This document shows positions 49,228 to 59,062 of a stretch of 64,000 nt of DNA, in pieces (position 1 is the first letter of the stretch; each line of letters begins with the position of its first letter). The DNA is from an uncultured Porphyromonadaceae bacterium (GTDB taxonomy: Bacteria; Bacteroidota; Bacteroidia; Bacteroidales; Muribaculaceae): contig CAMWNI010000006.1 in NCBI GenBank assembly GCA_947175545.1, positions 1 through 64,000 of the forward strand, in the 5' to 3' direction. Below the pieces are notes generated by a model, which saw nothing but the letters and a program-made list of their open reading frames with translations, had not been told where the DNA came from and did no database searches. Made by a program: the position numbers and the translations under genes.

Positions 49228-49526
49228 TGAAAGAGGCGATGAACGGTAGATTTATTACGGAGCTGAGCGGCCGCATTGGTCGCGACCGGAAGTCGACGCA
49301 GGTTCTGCTGGAGGGGCTGCGTACGACTCTTGTTCAGCATTGCGCCGAGCCGGAGAGCGTGGCAGTTCCGGGCTTTGGGACCTTTAAGTCAGTCAAGCAT
49401 GAAGAGACGGTTAGCCGAGATCTTTCGACGGGACGCACATTGCTGTTGCCGCCGGAAGTTACCATTGAGTTTTCACCTGCAAGCAGATTGCGCAAAATTG
49501 CCGAACGGAATGTTGACACTGAATAA
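49227..49526 (+). CDS. HU/IHF-family DNA-binding protein
   Basis: A 99-residue histone-like protein. The N-terminal helices (FITELSGRIGRDRKSTQVLLEGLRTTLVQHC) and the beta-arm region (VAVPGFGTFKSVKHEETVSRDLSTGRTLLLPP) fit the HU fold, with the PGFGTF motif conserved. I take the ATG at 49227, which shares one base with the engB stop; GTG at 49224 and ATG at 49239 are alternatives. It is followed, with a 17-base overlap, by a second HU-domain gene that has a membrane helix. Confidence 0.88.
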   Translation: MKEAMNGRFITELSGRIGRDRKSTQVLLEGLRTTLVQHCAEPESVAVPGFGTFKSVKHEETVSRDLSTGRTLLLPPEVTIEFSPASRLRKIAERNVDTE

Positions 49527-50493
49527 ATTAGCTGAGACCCTGGCGGAATTAACGGGGTGTTCGCCTGCTGATGCGGAGTTTTTTCTGCGCGAGGTTTTTC
49601 AGCTTGCGACGGAAGAGATTGAGTCAGAAGGGGCCGTTGAGGTGCCGTTTCTGGGGCGTTTTGCTATTTCGGAGCAGACGGTTGTGTTCCAGCCGGATGC
49701 GGATTTTGCCGCGGCAGTCAACTCGCCGTTTGCGGATTTCAGTCCGGTAGAGCTTCCGGATGGTTTCAGGCTTGACGATGGAGAAGAGAATCCGGAGCCG
49801 GAGAGTGAATCGGCTGCCGAGGAGGAGCCGAGTCCTGCTGAAGAAGAAGTGATTCCGGAGGAGCCGGCGGCTCAGGAAGAAGAGGAGCCGGCGGCAGAAG
49901 AACCGACGGTGTTTTCTGAGGCGGCGGAGATTGCGGAGACGCCTTTGACAGTCAGCGCGTCTGAGCCTGAATTGGAACCGACTCGCGCGGAGGTCATTGT
50001 CAAGCGCAAGGGTGTCAGCTACTGTGCTGCGGTGCTGATTGGCCTTTTATGTGTTATTGGCGGCTTTGCGGGCGGTTGGTTTGCAAAGCAATATGCTGAG
50101 TGTCAGGATATTGCGTTGATAACGCCGGTCGCAGCTCCGATAGAGGACGAGCCTGAGGAGTTGCCGGCAGTGGTCGAACCGGAGGCAGAGGATGATCCAG
50201 TAGAGCCGAGCGCAGGCGAGGAGTTGACCGAGCGAGCAAGAGTGGCGGTGACGGACACTGTTCGGCAGGGTCGGTTTCTGACTACGATGGCCCGTCAGCA
50301 TTACGGGCAGATGGACTACTGGGTCTACATCTATGAGGCCAATGCCGGAACAATCGGCAATCCGGACATGCTGGAGGCGGGGACAGTTGTCATTATTCCG
50401 CCGGCCGACTCGCTCGGTCTTGAACCTGACAACGCTGAAAAAATAGCCGAAGCAAAGCGTAAGGCCAGAGAAATTTATGGTCGCTTTAACTGA
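49510..50493 (+). CDS. HU-domain, transmembrane, LysM-like protein
   Basis: A 327-residue protein with an unusual order of parts. Residues 1-80 look like an HU-type domain (LAETLAELTGCSPADAEFFLREVFQLATEEI, then VPFLGRFAI). Residues about 90-160 are an extremely Glu/Pro-rich linker, and 170-192 form one clear membrane helix (AAVLIGLLCVIGGFAGGWFA). After a second acidic linker, 250-298 resemble a LysM peptidoglycan-binding domain (RFLTTMARQHYGQMDYWVYIYEANAGTI, then LEAGTVVIIPP). The longer open frame from 49276 is rejected because it runs inside the HU gene and the start at 49510 gives a clean HU fold. The layout suggests a link between nucleoid and cell wall; that function is inferred. Confidence 0.8.
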   Translation: MLTLNKLAETLAELTGCSPADAEFFLREVFQLATEEIESEGAVEVPFLGRFAISEQTVVFQPDADFAAAVNSPFADFSPVELPDGFRLDDGEENPEPESESAAEEEPSPAEEEVIPEEPAAQEEEEPAAEEPTVFSEAAEIAETPLTVSASEPELEPTRAEVIVKRKGVSYCAAVLIGLLCVIGGFAGGWFAKQYAECQDIALITPVAAPIEDEPEELPAVVEPEAEDDPVEPSAGEELTERARVAVTDTVRQGRFLTTMARQHYGQMDYWVYIYEANAGTIGNPDMLEAGTVVIIPPADSLGLEPDNAEKIAEAKRKAREIYGRFN

Positions 50494-50553
50494 TAAAAAA
50501 CTTTTATAGGTTTAATTAACATATCATTTAACCTAAGTTAAGTGTTAAATAGT

Positions 50554-50561
50554 TAATTTTG
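50554..50561 (+). promoter_or_regulatory. -7 promoter element of the Bat operon
   Basis: TAATTTTG, 55 bases before the moxR ATG at 50617, giving a leader of about 50 bases. It is the only good promoter match before the eight-kilobase Bat operon. Confidence 0.55.
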
Positions 50562-50616
50562 CAGCGTTAAATTCGAAGAAAAATAGAAAACAACACATAA
50601 AACCTTAAAAATTTGT

Positions 50617-51612
<996 letters not shown>

Positions 51613-51615
51613 AAT

Positions 51616-52491
51616 ATGGACGCAAACGAACTGCTGAAAAGGGTCCGCAAGATTGAGATCAAGACGAAGGGACTATCCCGCAACATATTTGCGGGCGAGT
51701 ATCATTCGGCTTTCAAGGGACGCGGCATGACATTCAGCGAAGTGCGTGAATATCAGTACGGCGATGACATCCGCGACATTGACTGGAATGTGACCGCCCG
51801 TCAGAATCATCCTTACGTCAAGGTCTATGAGGAGGAGCGCGAGCTGACGGTCATGTTGCTTGTTGACGTTTCCGGCAGCCGTCTGTTCGGAGCGGCCGGA
51901 GTCGAGAAGCGTGAGATGATAGCCGAGATAGCGGCGACGCTGGCCTTTTCGGCTTCGCAGAACAATGATAAGATAGGGTGCGTTTTCTTTTCCTCGAAGG
52001 TTGAGAAATTCATACCGCCCAAGAAGGGAATGCGCCATATCCTTTATATAATACGCGAACTGCTCGATTTCAAACCGACCGAGGCCGGCACGGACATCGG
52101 GGGTGCGCTGAAGTTTATGACGGACGCGCTGAAGAAGCGTTGCACGACCTTTGTTTTGAGTGACTTCATTGACGATAAGGATTATTACCGTCCGCTGTCA
52201 ATAGCCTCGCGCAAGCATGATGTCAGTGCCATTCAGGTTTATGACCGCCGCGACTCGGAGCTTCCGGACGTTGGATTGCTCTGTGTGCGCGACCTTGAGT
52301 CGGGCAGAGAGTCATGGATTGACACCGGTTCGAAGAAGGTGCGCAACGTTTACGGAAAATGGTGGTACGAGCGCCAGCAGCGCATGACCGAAACACTGAA
52401 CCGCTGTCAGGTAGACTATGTTTCCGTTGCAACGGACGATGACTATGTGAAGTCCCTGATGGGTATGTTTAAAAGAAGAGGAGTCAAATGA
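51616..52491 (+). CDS. DUF58 protein of the Bat operon
   Basis: A 291-residue cytoplasmic protein with the DUF58 core (YEYGDDIRDIDWNVTAR-like segment QYGDDIRDIDWNVTARQ, about 56-72) embedded in a vWA-like fold with a MIDAS-type motif DVSGS (about 92-96). DUF58 proteins usually pair with MoxR ATPases. It lies directly after moxR and overlaps the next gene by 4 bases (ATGA). Confidence 0.92.
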   Translation: MDANELLKRVRKIEIKTKGLSRNIFAGEYHSAFKGRGMTFSEVREYQYGDDIRDIDWNVTARQNHPYVKVYEEERELTVMLLVDVSGSRLFGAAGVEKREMIAEIAATLAFSASQNNDKIGCVFFSSKVEKFIPPKKGMRHILYIIRELLDFKPTEAGTDIGGALKFMTDALKKRCTTFVLSDFIDDKDYYRPLSIASRKHDVSAIQVYDRRDSELPDVGLLCVRDLESGRESWIDTGSKKVRNVYGKWWYERQQRMTETLNRCQVDYVSVATDDDYVKSLMGMFKRRGVK

Positions 52492-53483
52492 TTATGACTT
52501 GTATTAAAAGAATCACTTCAGGAATTGCAGCGCTGATTGCCGTTTCGGTGTCGGCCCAGGTGCAGGTCACGGCAACGATAGACTCAGTTGACGTGTTGCA
52601 GGGACGGCTTCGCCAGGTTGACGTCGAGGTTGTGCAGCCGGAGTCGATGACGCTTAAATGGCTGACGGACCGCGAAGAGGAAGTGAAATCTCAAGTTCCG
52701 GTTGAATTGCTTTCCGGAGTTGAGGTTAATTCCGCGTCGGCGATTGACACGGTACGACTCGGGGCGGGGCGGATTCAGCTGAACCGCACGCTGCTGATTC
52801 AGCCGTGGGACAGCGGCGAATTTGTAGTACCAGGCATAGCGCTGACGGCCGGTCAGGACACCTTCCGTTCATCGCCGTTTGCGATAAAAGTGTATACGGC
52901 TGACATTGATACGATGATGACGATACATTCCTGGGGACCTGCCGTTTCGCAGCCACGAGGCTTTTTTGACTGGGTTCCGGACTGGATTGCCGACTATTGG
53001 GCAGCTTACCTGATTGGTTTGCTTCTGATTGGCGGCGCGATCGCGGCCTATGTGTTGAAGCGGAAGGGCGGACTGCGCGAGGTTCTGAAACCCGAAGAGA
53101 AGCCGATTCCGCCATACGAGAAGGCCATGCAGCAGCTTGAAATACTGAAACAGCGCCAGCTTTGCGAGAAGGGTCAGGAAAAGACCTATTATACGGAACT
53201 TACAGAGATATTGCGTCAGTATCTTGAGGGACGTTTCGGCATCAATGCGATGGAGATGACGACACCGCAAATCAAGCGTGCGGTTCGCGCCACAGTGCCG
53301 GCGGATGCGGCACCGGGCCTGATGAACGAGGTGCTTGAGATGGCCGACTATGTTAAGTTTGCCAAGTTGCGTCCGCTTCCGGAAGATAACGTTCGCGCCT
53401 TTAACCAGGCGATGACTTTTATAGAGAATACGCGTCCGGCAGCGGAGGCGGCAGACAGTGAAGGGAAGGAGGGTAAGCGATGA
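52488..53483 (+). CDS. Bat operon membrane protein of unknown role
   Basis: A 331-residue protein with a signal peptide at about 1-24 (ending SVSAQ), a periplasmic beta-rich domain (about 25-160), one membrane helix (about 168-190, AAYLIGLLLIGGAIAAYVL) and a cytoplasmic helical tail (about 200-325, with PPYEKAMQQLEILKQRQL). This protein regularly stands between the DUF58 and BatA genes in Bacteroidota, and resembles the DUF4381-type proteins of Proteobacterial MoxR loci. It overlaps both neighbours by 4 bases. Confidence 0.8.
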   Translation: MIMTCIKRITSGIAALIAVSVSAQVQVTATIDSVDVLQGRLRQVDVEVVQPESMTLKWLTDREEEVKSQVPVELLSGVEVNSASAIDTVRLGAGRIQLNRTLLIQPWDSGEFVVPGIALTAGQDTFRSSPFAIKVYTADIDTMMTIHSWGPAVSQPRGFFDWVPDWIADYWAAYLIGLLLIGGAIAAYVLKRKGGLREVLKPEEKPIPPYEKAMQQLEILKQRQLCEKGQEKTYYTELTEILRQYLEGRFGINAMEMTTPQIKRAVRATVPADAAPGLMNEVLEMADYVKFAKLRPLPEDNVRAFNQAMTFIENTRPAAEAADSEGKEGKR

Positions 53484-54481
53484 TTCAGTTTGCACATCCC
53501 GGTATGCTCTGGCTGCTGTTGCTGCTGGTTCCGATAATAGCCCGTTATATTGTCAGACGGCATAAGGAGCCGACCCTCGGCATATCGTCGATTCAGGCTT
53601 TTGCAAAAGTCAGCGGAGGGTGGAAGTCAGGCTTGAGACACGTGTTGTTTGCAATGCGCTGTCTGTCAGCCGCCTGTCTGATAGTAGTTCTTGCGCGCCC
53701 TCAGACACACGATTCGTGGAGCCGGACCAATGTGGAGGGAACGGACATAGTCCTTGTGCTTGATATATCGGGGTCGATGCGCGCCGGAGATCTCGGCGGC
53801 AAGACGAACCGCCTGGAGGCGGCAAAGAAAGTAGCGTCGCAGTTCGTTGCGGGACGCCAGAACGATAATATGGGCCTTGTCGTGTTTGCAGGCGAGAGTT
53901 TTTCGGCGGTTCCGCTGACCTCAGACCGGGCTATGCTTGCCAATTATATCGGCGGAGTGAAAGTGGGGCTGATTTCGTCTGACGGCACGGCGATTGGTGA
54001 CGGCATAGCATCGGCCATCAATCGCATTAAGGACGGCAAGGCCGTCAGCAAGAGCATCATTCTGATTACGGACGGCTCGAACAATGCGGGCGTAGTCGCA
54101 CCGGAGACGGCGGCGGAGATAGCCAAGGACCTGGGGGTTAAGATTTACACGATTGGTGTTGGCAACACGAATTCGCTTGACCAGGCGGTTCCGTATCTGG
54201 ACGAGAAGGGCAACCTGATAGACTATGCAATGGTTGCTCCGATTGATGCGAAGGCTCTTCAGAGTATTTCGGCGATGACCGGCGGAAAGTATTTCGCGGC
54301 AACGTCCGGTTCGGCCCTGAGTGACGTTTTCAGCGAGATTGATGCCCTTGAGAAGACGGAGTTTGACGTTCGAAACTTCTCGCACACGGAGGATAACTAT
54401 ATGCCTTGGGCGTGGGTTGCCTTCGGACTGTTTGCACTCCAGTTGCTGTTGAAAATCACCGTGGTCCGCTCAATTCCTTGA
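53480..54481 (+). CDS. batA: BatA, von Willebrand factor A membrane protein
   Basis: A 333-residue membrane protein. Two N-terminal helices (about 8-22 and 57-75) precede a vWA domain (about 88-300) with the metal site DISGS (about 93-97) and a further helix at the C-terminus (AWVAFGLFALQLLLKI). BatA belongs to the Bacteroides aerotolerance operon, which in Bacteroides fragilis affects survival in oxygen; the biochemical role is not settled. It overlaps the preceding gene by 4 bases and lies 8 bases before batB-batC. Confidence 0.93.
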   Translation: MIQFAHPGMLWLLLLLVPIIARYIVRRHKEPTLGISSIQAFAKVSGGWKSGLRHVLFAMRCLSAACLIVVLARPQTHDSWSRTNVEGTDIVLVLDISGSMRAGDLGGKTNRLEAAKKVASQFVAGRQNDNMGLVVFAGESFSAVPLTSDRAMLANYIGGVKVGLISSDGTAIGDGIASAINRIKDGKAVSKSIILITDGSNNAGVVAPETAAEIAKDLGVKIYTIGVGNTNSLDQAVPYLDEKGNLIDYAMVAPIDAKALQSISAMTGGKYFAATSGSALSDVFSEIDALEKTEFDVRNFSHTEDNYMPWAWVAFGLFALQLLLKITVVRSIP

Positions 54482-54489
54482 AATATACT

Positions 54490-56301
54490 ATGGTAAACTT
54501 TGCAAATCCTCAGTTATTTTATCTGTTGGCAGGAGTTGTTGTCCTTGGACTGCTCTATGTCAATATGCGCTATCGGCGCAAGAAAAGAATTGCCCGCTTC
54601 GGCAACCCGAAGATACTATCGGGGTTGATGCCTGATGTATCGAAATATCTTCCGAATGTCAAGATTGTTGTTGCGCTGCTTGCGCTCGTCAGCATGGTGT
54701 TCATGCTTGCGCGACCTCGGACACGCGGCGTTGCGACGGAGGAAGAGATGGAGGGCATAGAAGTGATGATTGCCGTTGACGTTTCGAACTCGATGCTCGC
54801 ATCGTCGACCGACGATCCGAAGGGCGTTTCGCGTCTGAACCGCGCGAAGCAGGTGTTGAACTCCCTGTTGGGGAAACTTGACAATGACCGGGTTGGCCTG
54901 ATAGTGTTTGCGGGCGACGCGTTTACGCAGTTGCCGCTTACGCCGGATTTTGTATCGGCAAAACTCTATCTGAACGAGATTTCGACCGGGATGGTTGAGA
55001 ATCAAGGCACGTCGATCGGTTCGGCGATTGAGGTTGCTATGAATTCGTTCAGCGGGGCGAACGACGTTGAGCGTGCGATCATAGTCATTACGGATGCCGA
55101 GGACCAGGTTGGCGACGCACAGTCGATGGCAGCGGCGGCCCACAGTGAAGGGATTGAGGTTGACGTTATTGGTCTCGGCTCAGGCAAGGGCGCTCAGATT
55201 CCTCTTGACCGGACTTATACGAACTGGCTGAAGGATGAGACGGGGCAGGTTGTCACGACTTATCTAAACGAGCAGCTTGCGCACGAGATTGCGGAGTCCG
55301 GCGGCGGAGTCTATATCAACGGTGCATCTGCATCGGCGCTGAACGAACTTGTCAAGCGTCTTGATGAAATTAAGAAGTCAAACCTCGGAAAGGTCAATTA
55401 TACGGCTAATGACGAGCAATTTCCGGTTTTTGCGTGGATTGCGCTGATATTGGTTATGATTGACTGCATCCTTTCAAACAGAAAGATTGGATTTTTGAGA
55501 AAGTATAACTTTTTTAGCCGCGGCGGAGCTGCGGTTCTGATGGCGGCGCTTGCAGTCGGCGCCCAGGCTCAGACGCTTAAGCCATATGGCCAGCCGGTTG
55601 AGGACACCTCAGTCAGGAAAGAGCGCCGGCTTATCCGTCAGGGTAATGAGGAGTTTGAGAAGGGCCACTACTCGGAGGCGGAAATTCTTTACCGCCGAGC
55701 GCTCAATGAGAATCCGGCGAGCGAGGTGGCGCAGTTCAATCAGGCGCTTGCGCAGTTGCACTTGTCAGCTGACAATGCGGAGTCCAACGCGGAGTTGCTT
55801 GCGAATGCCGCGGGAGTGATGCAGAAGCTGATGGCTGAGGGTCAGAATCGGGAGGTTGCGGAATGGTCCGCCTATAATATGGGCAATCTGGCGTTTAACC
55901 AGCAGAATCTGCAGGGAGCGCTTGAGGGCTATAAGCAGGCCTTGAGAAAGAATCCGGCAAACGAGAAAGCGCGCGAGAATATGCGTTTTGTCCAGAAACA
56001 AATGGAGAATCAGGACCAGAACCAAGACCAGAATCAAGATCAGAATCAGGATCAAAATCAGGACCAGAATCAAGATCAGAATCAGCAGGACCAACAGCAG
56101 GACCAGCAGAATCAGCAGGACCAGAATAAGAACAAAGATGACCAGAAGGAGCAGCAACAGCAGCAGAACATGAGTTCGCAGAACCGCGACCAAATTCTGA
56201 ATGCAGTTGAGAAGAAAGACGCGGCGGCCCGCGCCAGAGCGGCTCAGCAGAACGGTAAGGGCGAGCGTGGCGGTCAGCGTCAGAGAGGCAGGAACTGGTA
56301 G
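54490..56301 (+). CDS. BatB-BatC fusion: vWA domain plus TPR domain
   Basis: A 603-residue protein that joins two normally separate Bat proteins. Residues 1-330 are BatB: two N-terminal helices, a vWA domain with MIDAS DVSNS (97-101), and a helix at about 313-328. Residues about 345-603 are BatC: a hydrophobic signal-like stretch (GGAAVLMAALAVGAQAQ, 345-361), TPR repeats (about 385-505), an Asn/Gln/Asp repeat tract (507-547) and the typical ending GRNW. The start at 54490 is chosen because the longer frame from 54406 runs inside batA. An in-frame TTG at 55495 would give a good signal peptide, so BatC might also be made separately. In Bacteroides fragilis these are two genes. Confidence 0.9.
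   Translation: MVNFANPQLFYLLAGVVVLGLLYVNMRYRRKKRIARFGNPKILSGLMPDVSKYLPNVKIVVALLALVSMVFMLARPRTRGVATEEEMEGIEVMIAVDVSNSMLASSTDDPKGVSRLNRAKQVLNSLLGKLDNDRVGLIVFAGDAFTQLPLTPDFVSAKLYLNEISTGMVENQGTSIGSAIEVAMNSFSGANDVERAIIVITDAEDQVGDAQSMAAAAHSEGIEVDVIGLGSGKGAQIPLDRTYTNWLKDETGQVVTTYLNEQLAHEIAESGGGVYINGASASALNELVKRLDEIKKSNLGKVNYTANDEQFPVFAWIALILVMIDCILSNRKIGFLRKYNFFSRGGAAVLMAALAVGAQAQTLKPYGQPVEDTSVRKERRLIRQGNEEFEKGHYSEAEILYRRALNENPASEVAQFNQALAQLHLSADNAESNAELLANAAGVMQKLMAEGQNREVAEWSAYNMGNLAFNQQNLQGALEGYKQALRKNPANEKARENMRFVQKQMENQDQNQDQNQDQNQDQNQDQNQDQNQQDQQQDQQNQQDQNKNKDDQKEQQQQQNMSSQNRDQILNAVEKKDAAARARAAQQNGKGERGGQRQRGRNW
56008..56130 (+). repeat. Asn/Gln/Asp tandem repeat tract in batB-batC
   Basis: A run of imperfect 12-base units (type CAGAATCAAGAT) encoding NQDQ, shifting into QDQQ units. 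The third codon bases vary, so the tract is not a very recent expansion. It codes for a disordered, highly polar linker between the TPRs and the C-terminal end and may vary in length between strains. Confidence 0.85.
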
Positions 56302-56335
56302 TTAGAGTTTATAATGAGAATTAGATGAAAATAGG

Positions 56336-58165
56336 ATGAAAATTCGACAATTCATTTCATTTTGCGCCCTAATATTTGTAGTGGCAGTCGGAGCGGCCCA
56401 GACCTCGGTGGAGGTATCGCTGCCGCGGAATGTTGCTGCGGGCGACCGTTTCAGCCTGACTGTAACGGTCAATAATCCTGAGGGCAGGGTCGCGGACATT
56501 GCAGCGCCGACTCTGAGCGGATGTACGTTTCTTGGCGGACCCGGCGTCAGCACAAGTTCGTATACGAGCATTATCAACGGCCGAATGCAGTCGTCGAAGA
56601 GTACGGGCTACACGTTTACTTATCAGGCCGATAAAGAAGGGACGGTTAAGGTTCCTCAGATAGACGTCACGGTTGACGGCAAGAGTTATTCGACGCAGCC
56701 GGGCCAGTTTACGGTCATGGCCGCATCACAGTCGCGCCAGCGTCAGGGCGGGTGGGGATCGCCGTCTCCGTCGCGTCCGAGTCAGGGCGGCGGGACGTCG
56801 ACATCGTCGGACTTTCAGGTTGGAGCCAATGACCTGTTTATGCGAGTTGCGCTATCGGCCAATAATGTTTATGAGCAGCAGGCCGTTGAGTGTTCAATCA
56901 AGCTATACAGCATTAACGGGCAGGTTAACTCGCTGGCAGCGGCATCGATTCCGGCGTTTGACGGTTGTCTGATCGAAGTAATCGGCACGCCGTCGACAAT
57001 TGACTGGCATTCAGAGACGGTCAACGGCAAGGATTACTATGCGGCAACGATTTACAGAGCATTGCTTTATCCGCAGCGGTCTGGCGACATTACGCTGAGC
57101 GGCGGAGAGTATAACGTCCGTGTTTATCGGCAGATGCTTGTTCAGGATTTCTTTGCGGCGCGCCCGGTCATGCAGGAGAAAGACCTGACGATTAAGCCAC
57201 ATTCGACGGTTCTGCACGTCAGGGCCCTTCCGGAGCCTCGTCCGGCCGGTTTTTCGGGAGCGGTCGGTAGTTTCAAGGCGTCGGCTCGCCTGGTCGGGAA
57301 CACTTTTAAGACGAATGAGGCATCGTCGATGATTTATACGATCGAGGGAACCGGCAACATTAAGTTTCTGACGGAGCCTGCCATGGATTTTCCGTCGGAG
57401 TTTGAGGTCTATGACCCGCATGTGGAGACGCAAGCGCGCGTGAGCGGTCACAACATGACCGGAACGCAGACGATTGAGTACACGTTTGTGCCTCAGAGCG
57501 TCGGGGCGTTCACCATCGGTTCACATGACTTTGTTTATTTTAATCCGTCGAAGGGCGAGTATGTGACCGAGAAGGTCGACGGGTTTGAAATCAAAGTAGA
57601 GAAGGGTACCGATGTTAGCCATGCGGCAGTTTCGTCTAAGTCAGACATTCAGGCGAAGAACACTGATATCCATCATATCAAGCCGGGGGCGGACAGACCG
57701 TCGGCCAAGCCGGTTTATGTTGCGGCGCAGGCGGTTTATTGGGCCGTTTATCCGTTGCTGATGGTCCTGGTGGCCATAGGGCTTTGGTTTGCGCTTAAGC
57801 GCAGGGGCGCAGACGTCAGGGAGCGTAGACTTAACCGCGCGGGCAAGGTTGCGCGCAAGCGACTTGCCGGAGCCGGGAAGTTTTTGCGTTCCAATCAGTT
57901 CGAGCAGTTCTATGCGGAGCTTCTCCGTGCGATGCAGACTTATCTGGGCGATAAGTTCATGATTCCGGCTTCGCAGATGAACCGCGAGAAGATCGTCGGT
58001 GCGCTCGGCGAACATGGCGCGTCGGAAGAGACGGTCGGCGAGGTAATCAGGATTATTGACGAATGTGAGATGGCGCGCTATACGCCCAATCTGACGTCGG
58101 AGAATGCTGACAAGATATTCGAATCGGCCCGTAGTTGCATTAATAATATCGAGAACTTAAAATGA
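56336..58165 (+). CDS. batD: BatD, oxygen-tolerance family membrane protein
   Basis: A 609-residue BatD protein with a signal peptide at about 1-22 (ending GAAQ). The periplasmic part is made of beta-sandwich domains (with PRNVAAGDRFSLTVTVNN near the N-terminus and IEGTGNIKFLTEPAMDFPSEFEVYDP later), separated by a Ser/Gly-rich linker (about 130-160). One membrane helix (about 465-485, YWAVYPLLMVLVAIGLWFAL) and a cytoplasmic helical tail follow. It starts 34 bases after batB-batC and overlaps batE by 4 bases. Confidence 0.92.
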   Translation: MKIRQFISFCALIFVVAVGAAQTSVEVSLPRNVAAGDRFSLTVTVNNPEGRVADIAAPTLSGCTFLGGPGVSTSSYTSIINGRMQSSKSTGYTFTYQADKEGTVKVPQIDVTVDGKSYSTQPGQFTVMAASQSRQRQGGWGSPSPSRPSQGGGTSTSSDFQVGANDLFMRVALSANNVYEQQAVECSIKLYSINGQVNSLAAASIPAFDGCLIEVIGTPSTIDWHSETVNGKDYYAATIYRALLYPQRSGDITLSGGEYNVRVYRQMLVQDFFAARPVMQEKDLTIKPHSTVLHVRALPEPRPAGFSGAVGSFKASARLVGNTFKTNEASSMIYTIEGTGNIKFLTEPAMDFPSEFEVYDPHVETQARVSGHNMTGTQTIEYTFVPQSVGAFTIGSHDFVYFNPSKGEYVTEKVDGFEIKVEKGTDVSHAAVSSKSDIQAKNTDIHHIKPGADRPSAKPVYVAAQAVYWAVYPLLMVLVAIGLWFALKRRGADVRERRLNRAGKVARKRLAGAGKFLRSNQFEQFYAELLRAMQTYLGDKFMIPASQMNREKIVGALGEHGASEETVGEVIRIIDECEMARYTPNLTSENADKIFESARSCINNIENLK

Positions 58166-58932
58166 AGAAGTTAGCAATCATATTTTTTCTGATGCTCGGA
58201 GCTGCGACGGGCGCCCGGGGATCAGTTGCGGAGGCGGACTCAGCCTATATGCACGATGATTTTCTGAATGCGGCCGCACTCTATCAGGAGGCAATTGACT
58301 CGCTTGGACCGTCGGTTGAGCGTTATTATAACCTCGGGAATGCGTATTATCGCGCGGGCCTTAACGGTATGGCTATTGTCAGCTATGAGCGCGCCTTGAG
58401 GCTTGACCCGTCGAATTCGGACGTCAGGGATAATCTTGAGTTTGTCAATTCGCGGATTACGGACCGCATTGCTGACAGCAACTCGCTTTTCGGCAGCGCA
58501 GCTGACAGTGTTGCACGCGTAATGCATCCGAATGTGTGGGCATGGATTGCCTTGGGATGCTTCGTGCTTGCCCTTGGCGGAGTTTGTGTCTACTTCCTGG
58601 TTGACGGAGTCGTGATGCGTAAAATCGGTTTTTTCGGCAGCGGAGTGCTGCTGATTCTCTGCGTCGTTTCGAATATGCTTGCCCGGCGAGGCACGCGAGC
58701 TGCGTCGGCCTCGGATGAGGCTGTGGTTGTCAGTCCGTCGGTAATACTGTCGACTACACCGCGGCAGCCCAAGGACCGTACTGAGGAGGCTATGCTTCTT
58801 CACGAGGGGACGAAGCTAAAGATTCTGGATTCGATTCCCGGCACGGGCGGCAAGGACCGGATGTGGTATGACGTTAAGGTTGACAACTCGCATCGCGCCT
58901 GGGTATCGTCGGAGGCAGTTGAAATTATTTAA
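58162..58932 (+). CDS. batE: BatE, TPR and SH3-like membrane protein
   Basis: A 256-residue protein. A signal peptide (about 1-20) precedes TPR repeats (about 24-95, with YYNLGNAYYRAGLNGMAIVSYERALRLDP), two membrane helices (about 122-147 and 152-170) and a C-terminal SH3-like segment (about 190-256, LLHEGTKLKILDSIPG, then WYDVKVDNSHRAWVSSEAVEII). It closes the Bat operon and is followed by a strong palindromic terminator. Confidence 0.92.
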   Translation: MKKLAIIFFLMLGAATGARGSVAEADSAYMHDDFLNAAALYQEAIDSLGPSVERYYNLGNAYYRAGLNGMAIVSYERALRLDPSNSDVRDNLEFVNSRITDRIADSNSLFGSAADSVARVMHPNVWAWIALGCFVLALGGVCVYFLVDGVVMRKIGFFGSGVLLILCVVSNMLARRGTRAASASDEAVVVSPSVILSTTPRQPKDRTEEAMLLHEGTKLKILDSIPGTGGKDRMWYDVKVDNSHRAWVSSEAVEII

Positions 58933-58951
58933 ATAACTGAATGATAAGATA

Positions 58952-58987
58952 AAATAAAAAGCATGTTATATAACATGCTTTTTATTT
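58952..58987. terminator. Palindromic terminator after batE
   Basis: A 17-base inverted repeat (58952-58968 with 58971-58987) with GCATGTTA at its core and A/T runs at the ends, giving a T run after the stem on both strands. It ends the Bat operon; its right-hand T run overlaps the -33 box of the next promoter. Confidence 0.85.
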
Positions 58988-59018
58988 TTGTATGGCGGGA
59001 AAAATTTTCTAACTTTAC
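58987..59018 (+). promoter_or_regulatory. Promoter of the small HTH-like gene
   Basis: TTTG (58987-58990), 19 bases, then TAACTTTA (59010-59017), one mismatch from consensus. The ATG lies at 59063, leaving a leader of about 40 bases. Confidence 0.6.
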
Positions 59019-59062
59019 GACAACAAAACGATAATTAACCCTCTAAAAAATTTAGTAGTACC

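Noticed and set aside
49276-49509. Upstream extension of the HU-LysM protein frame
   Set aside because: It is the shadow of the HU gene in another frame and is Arg/Cys-rich; the start at 49510 gives a clean HU-type domain.
54406-54489. Upstream extension of the BatB-BatC frame
   Set aside because: It lies inside the end of batA; MVNFANPQLF at 54490 is the typical BatB start.
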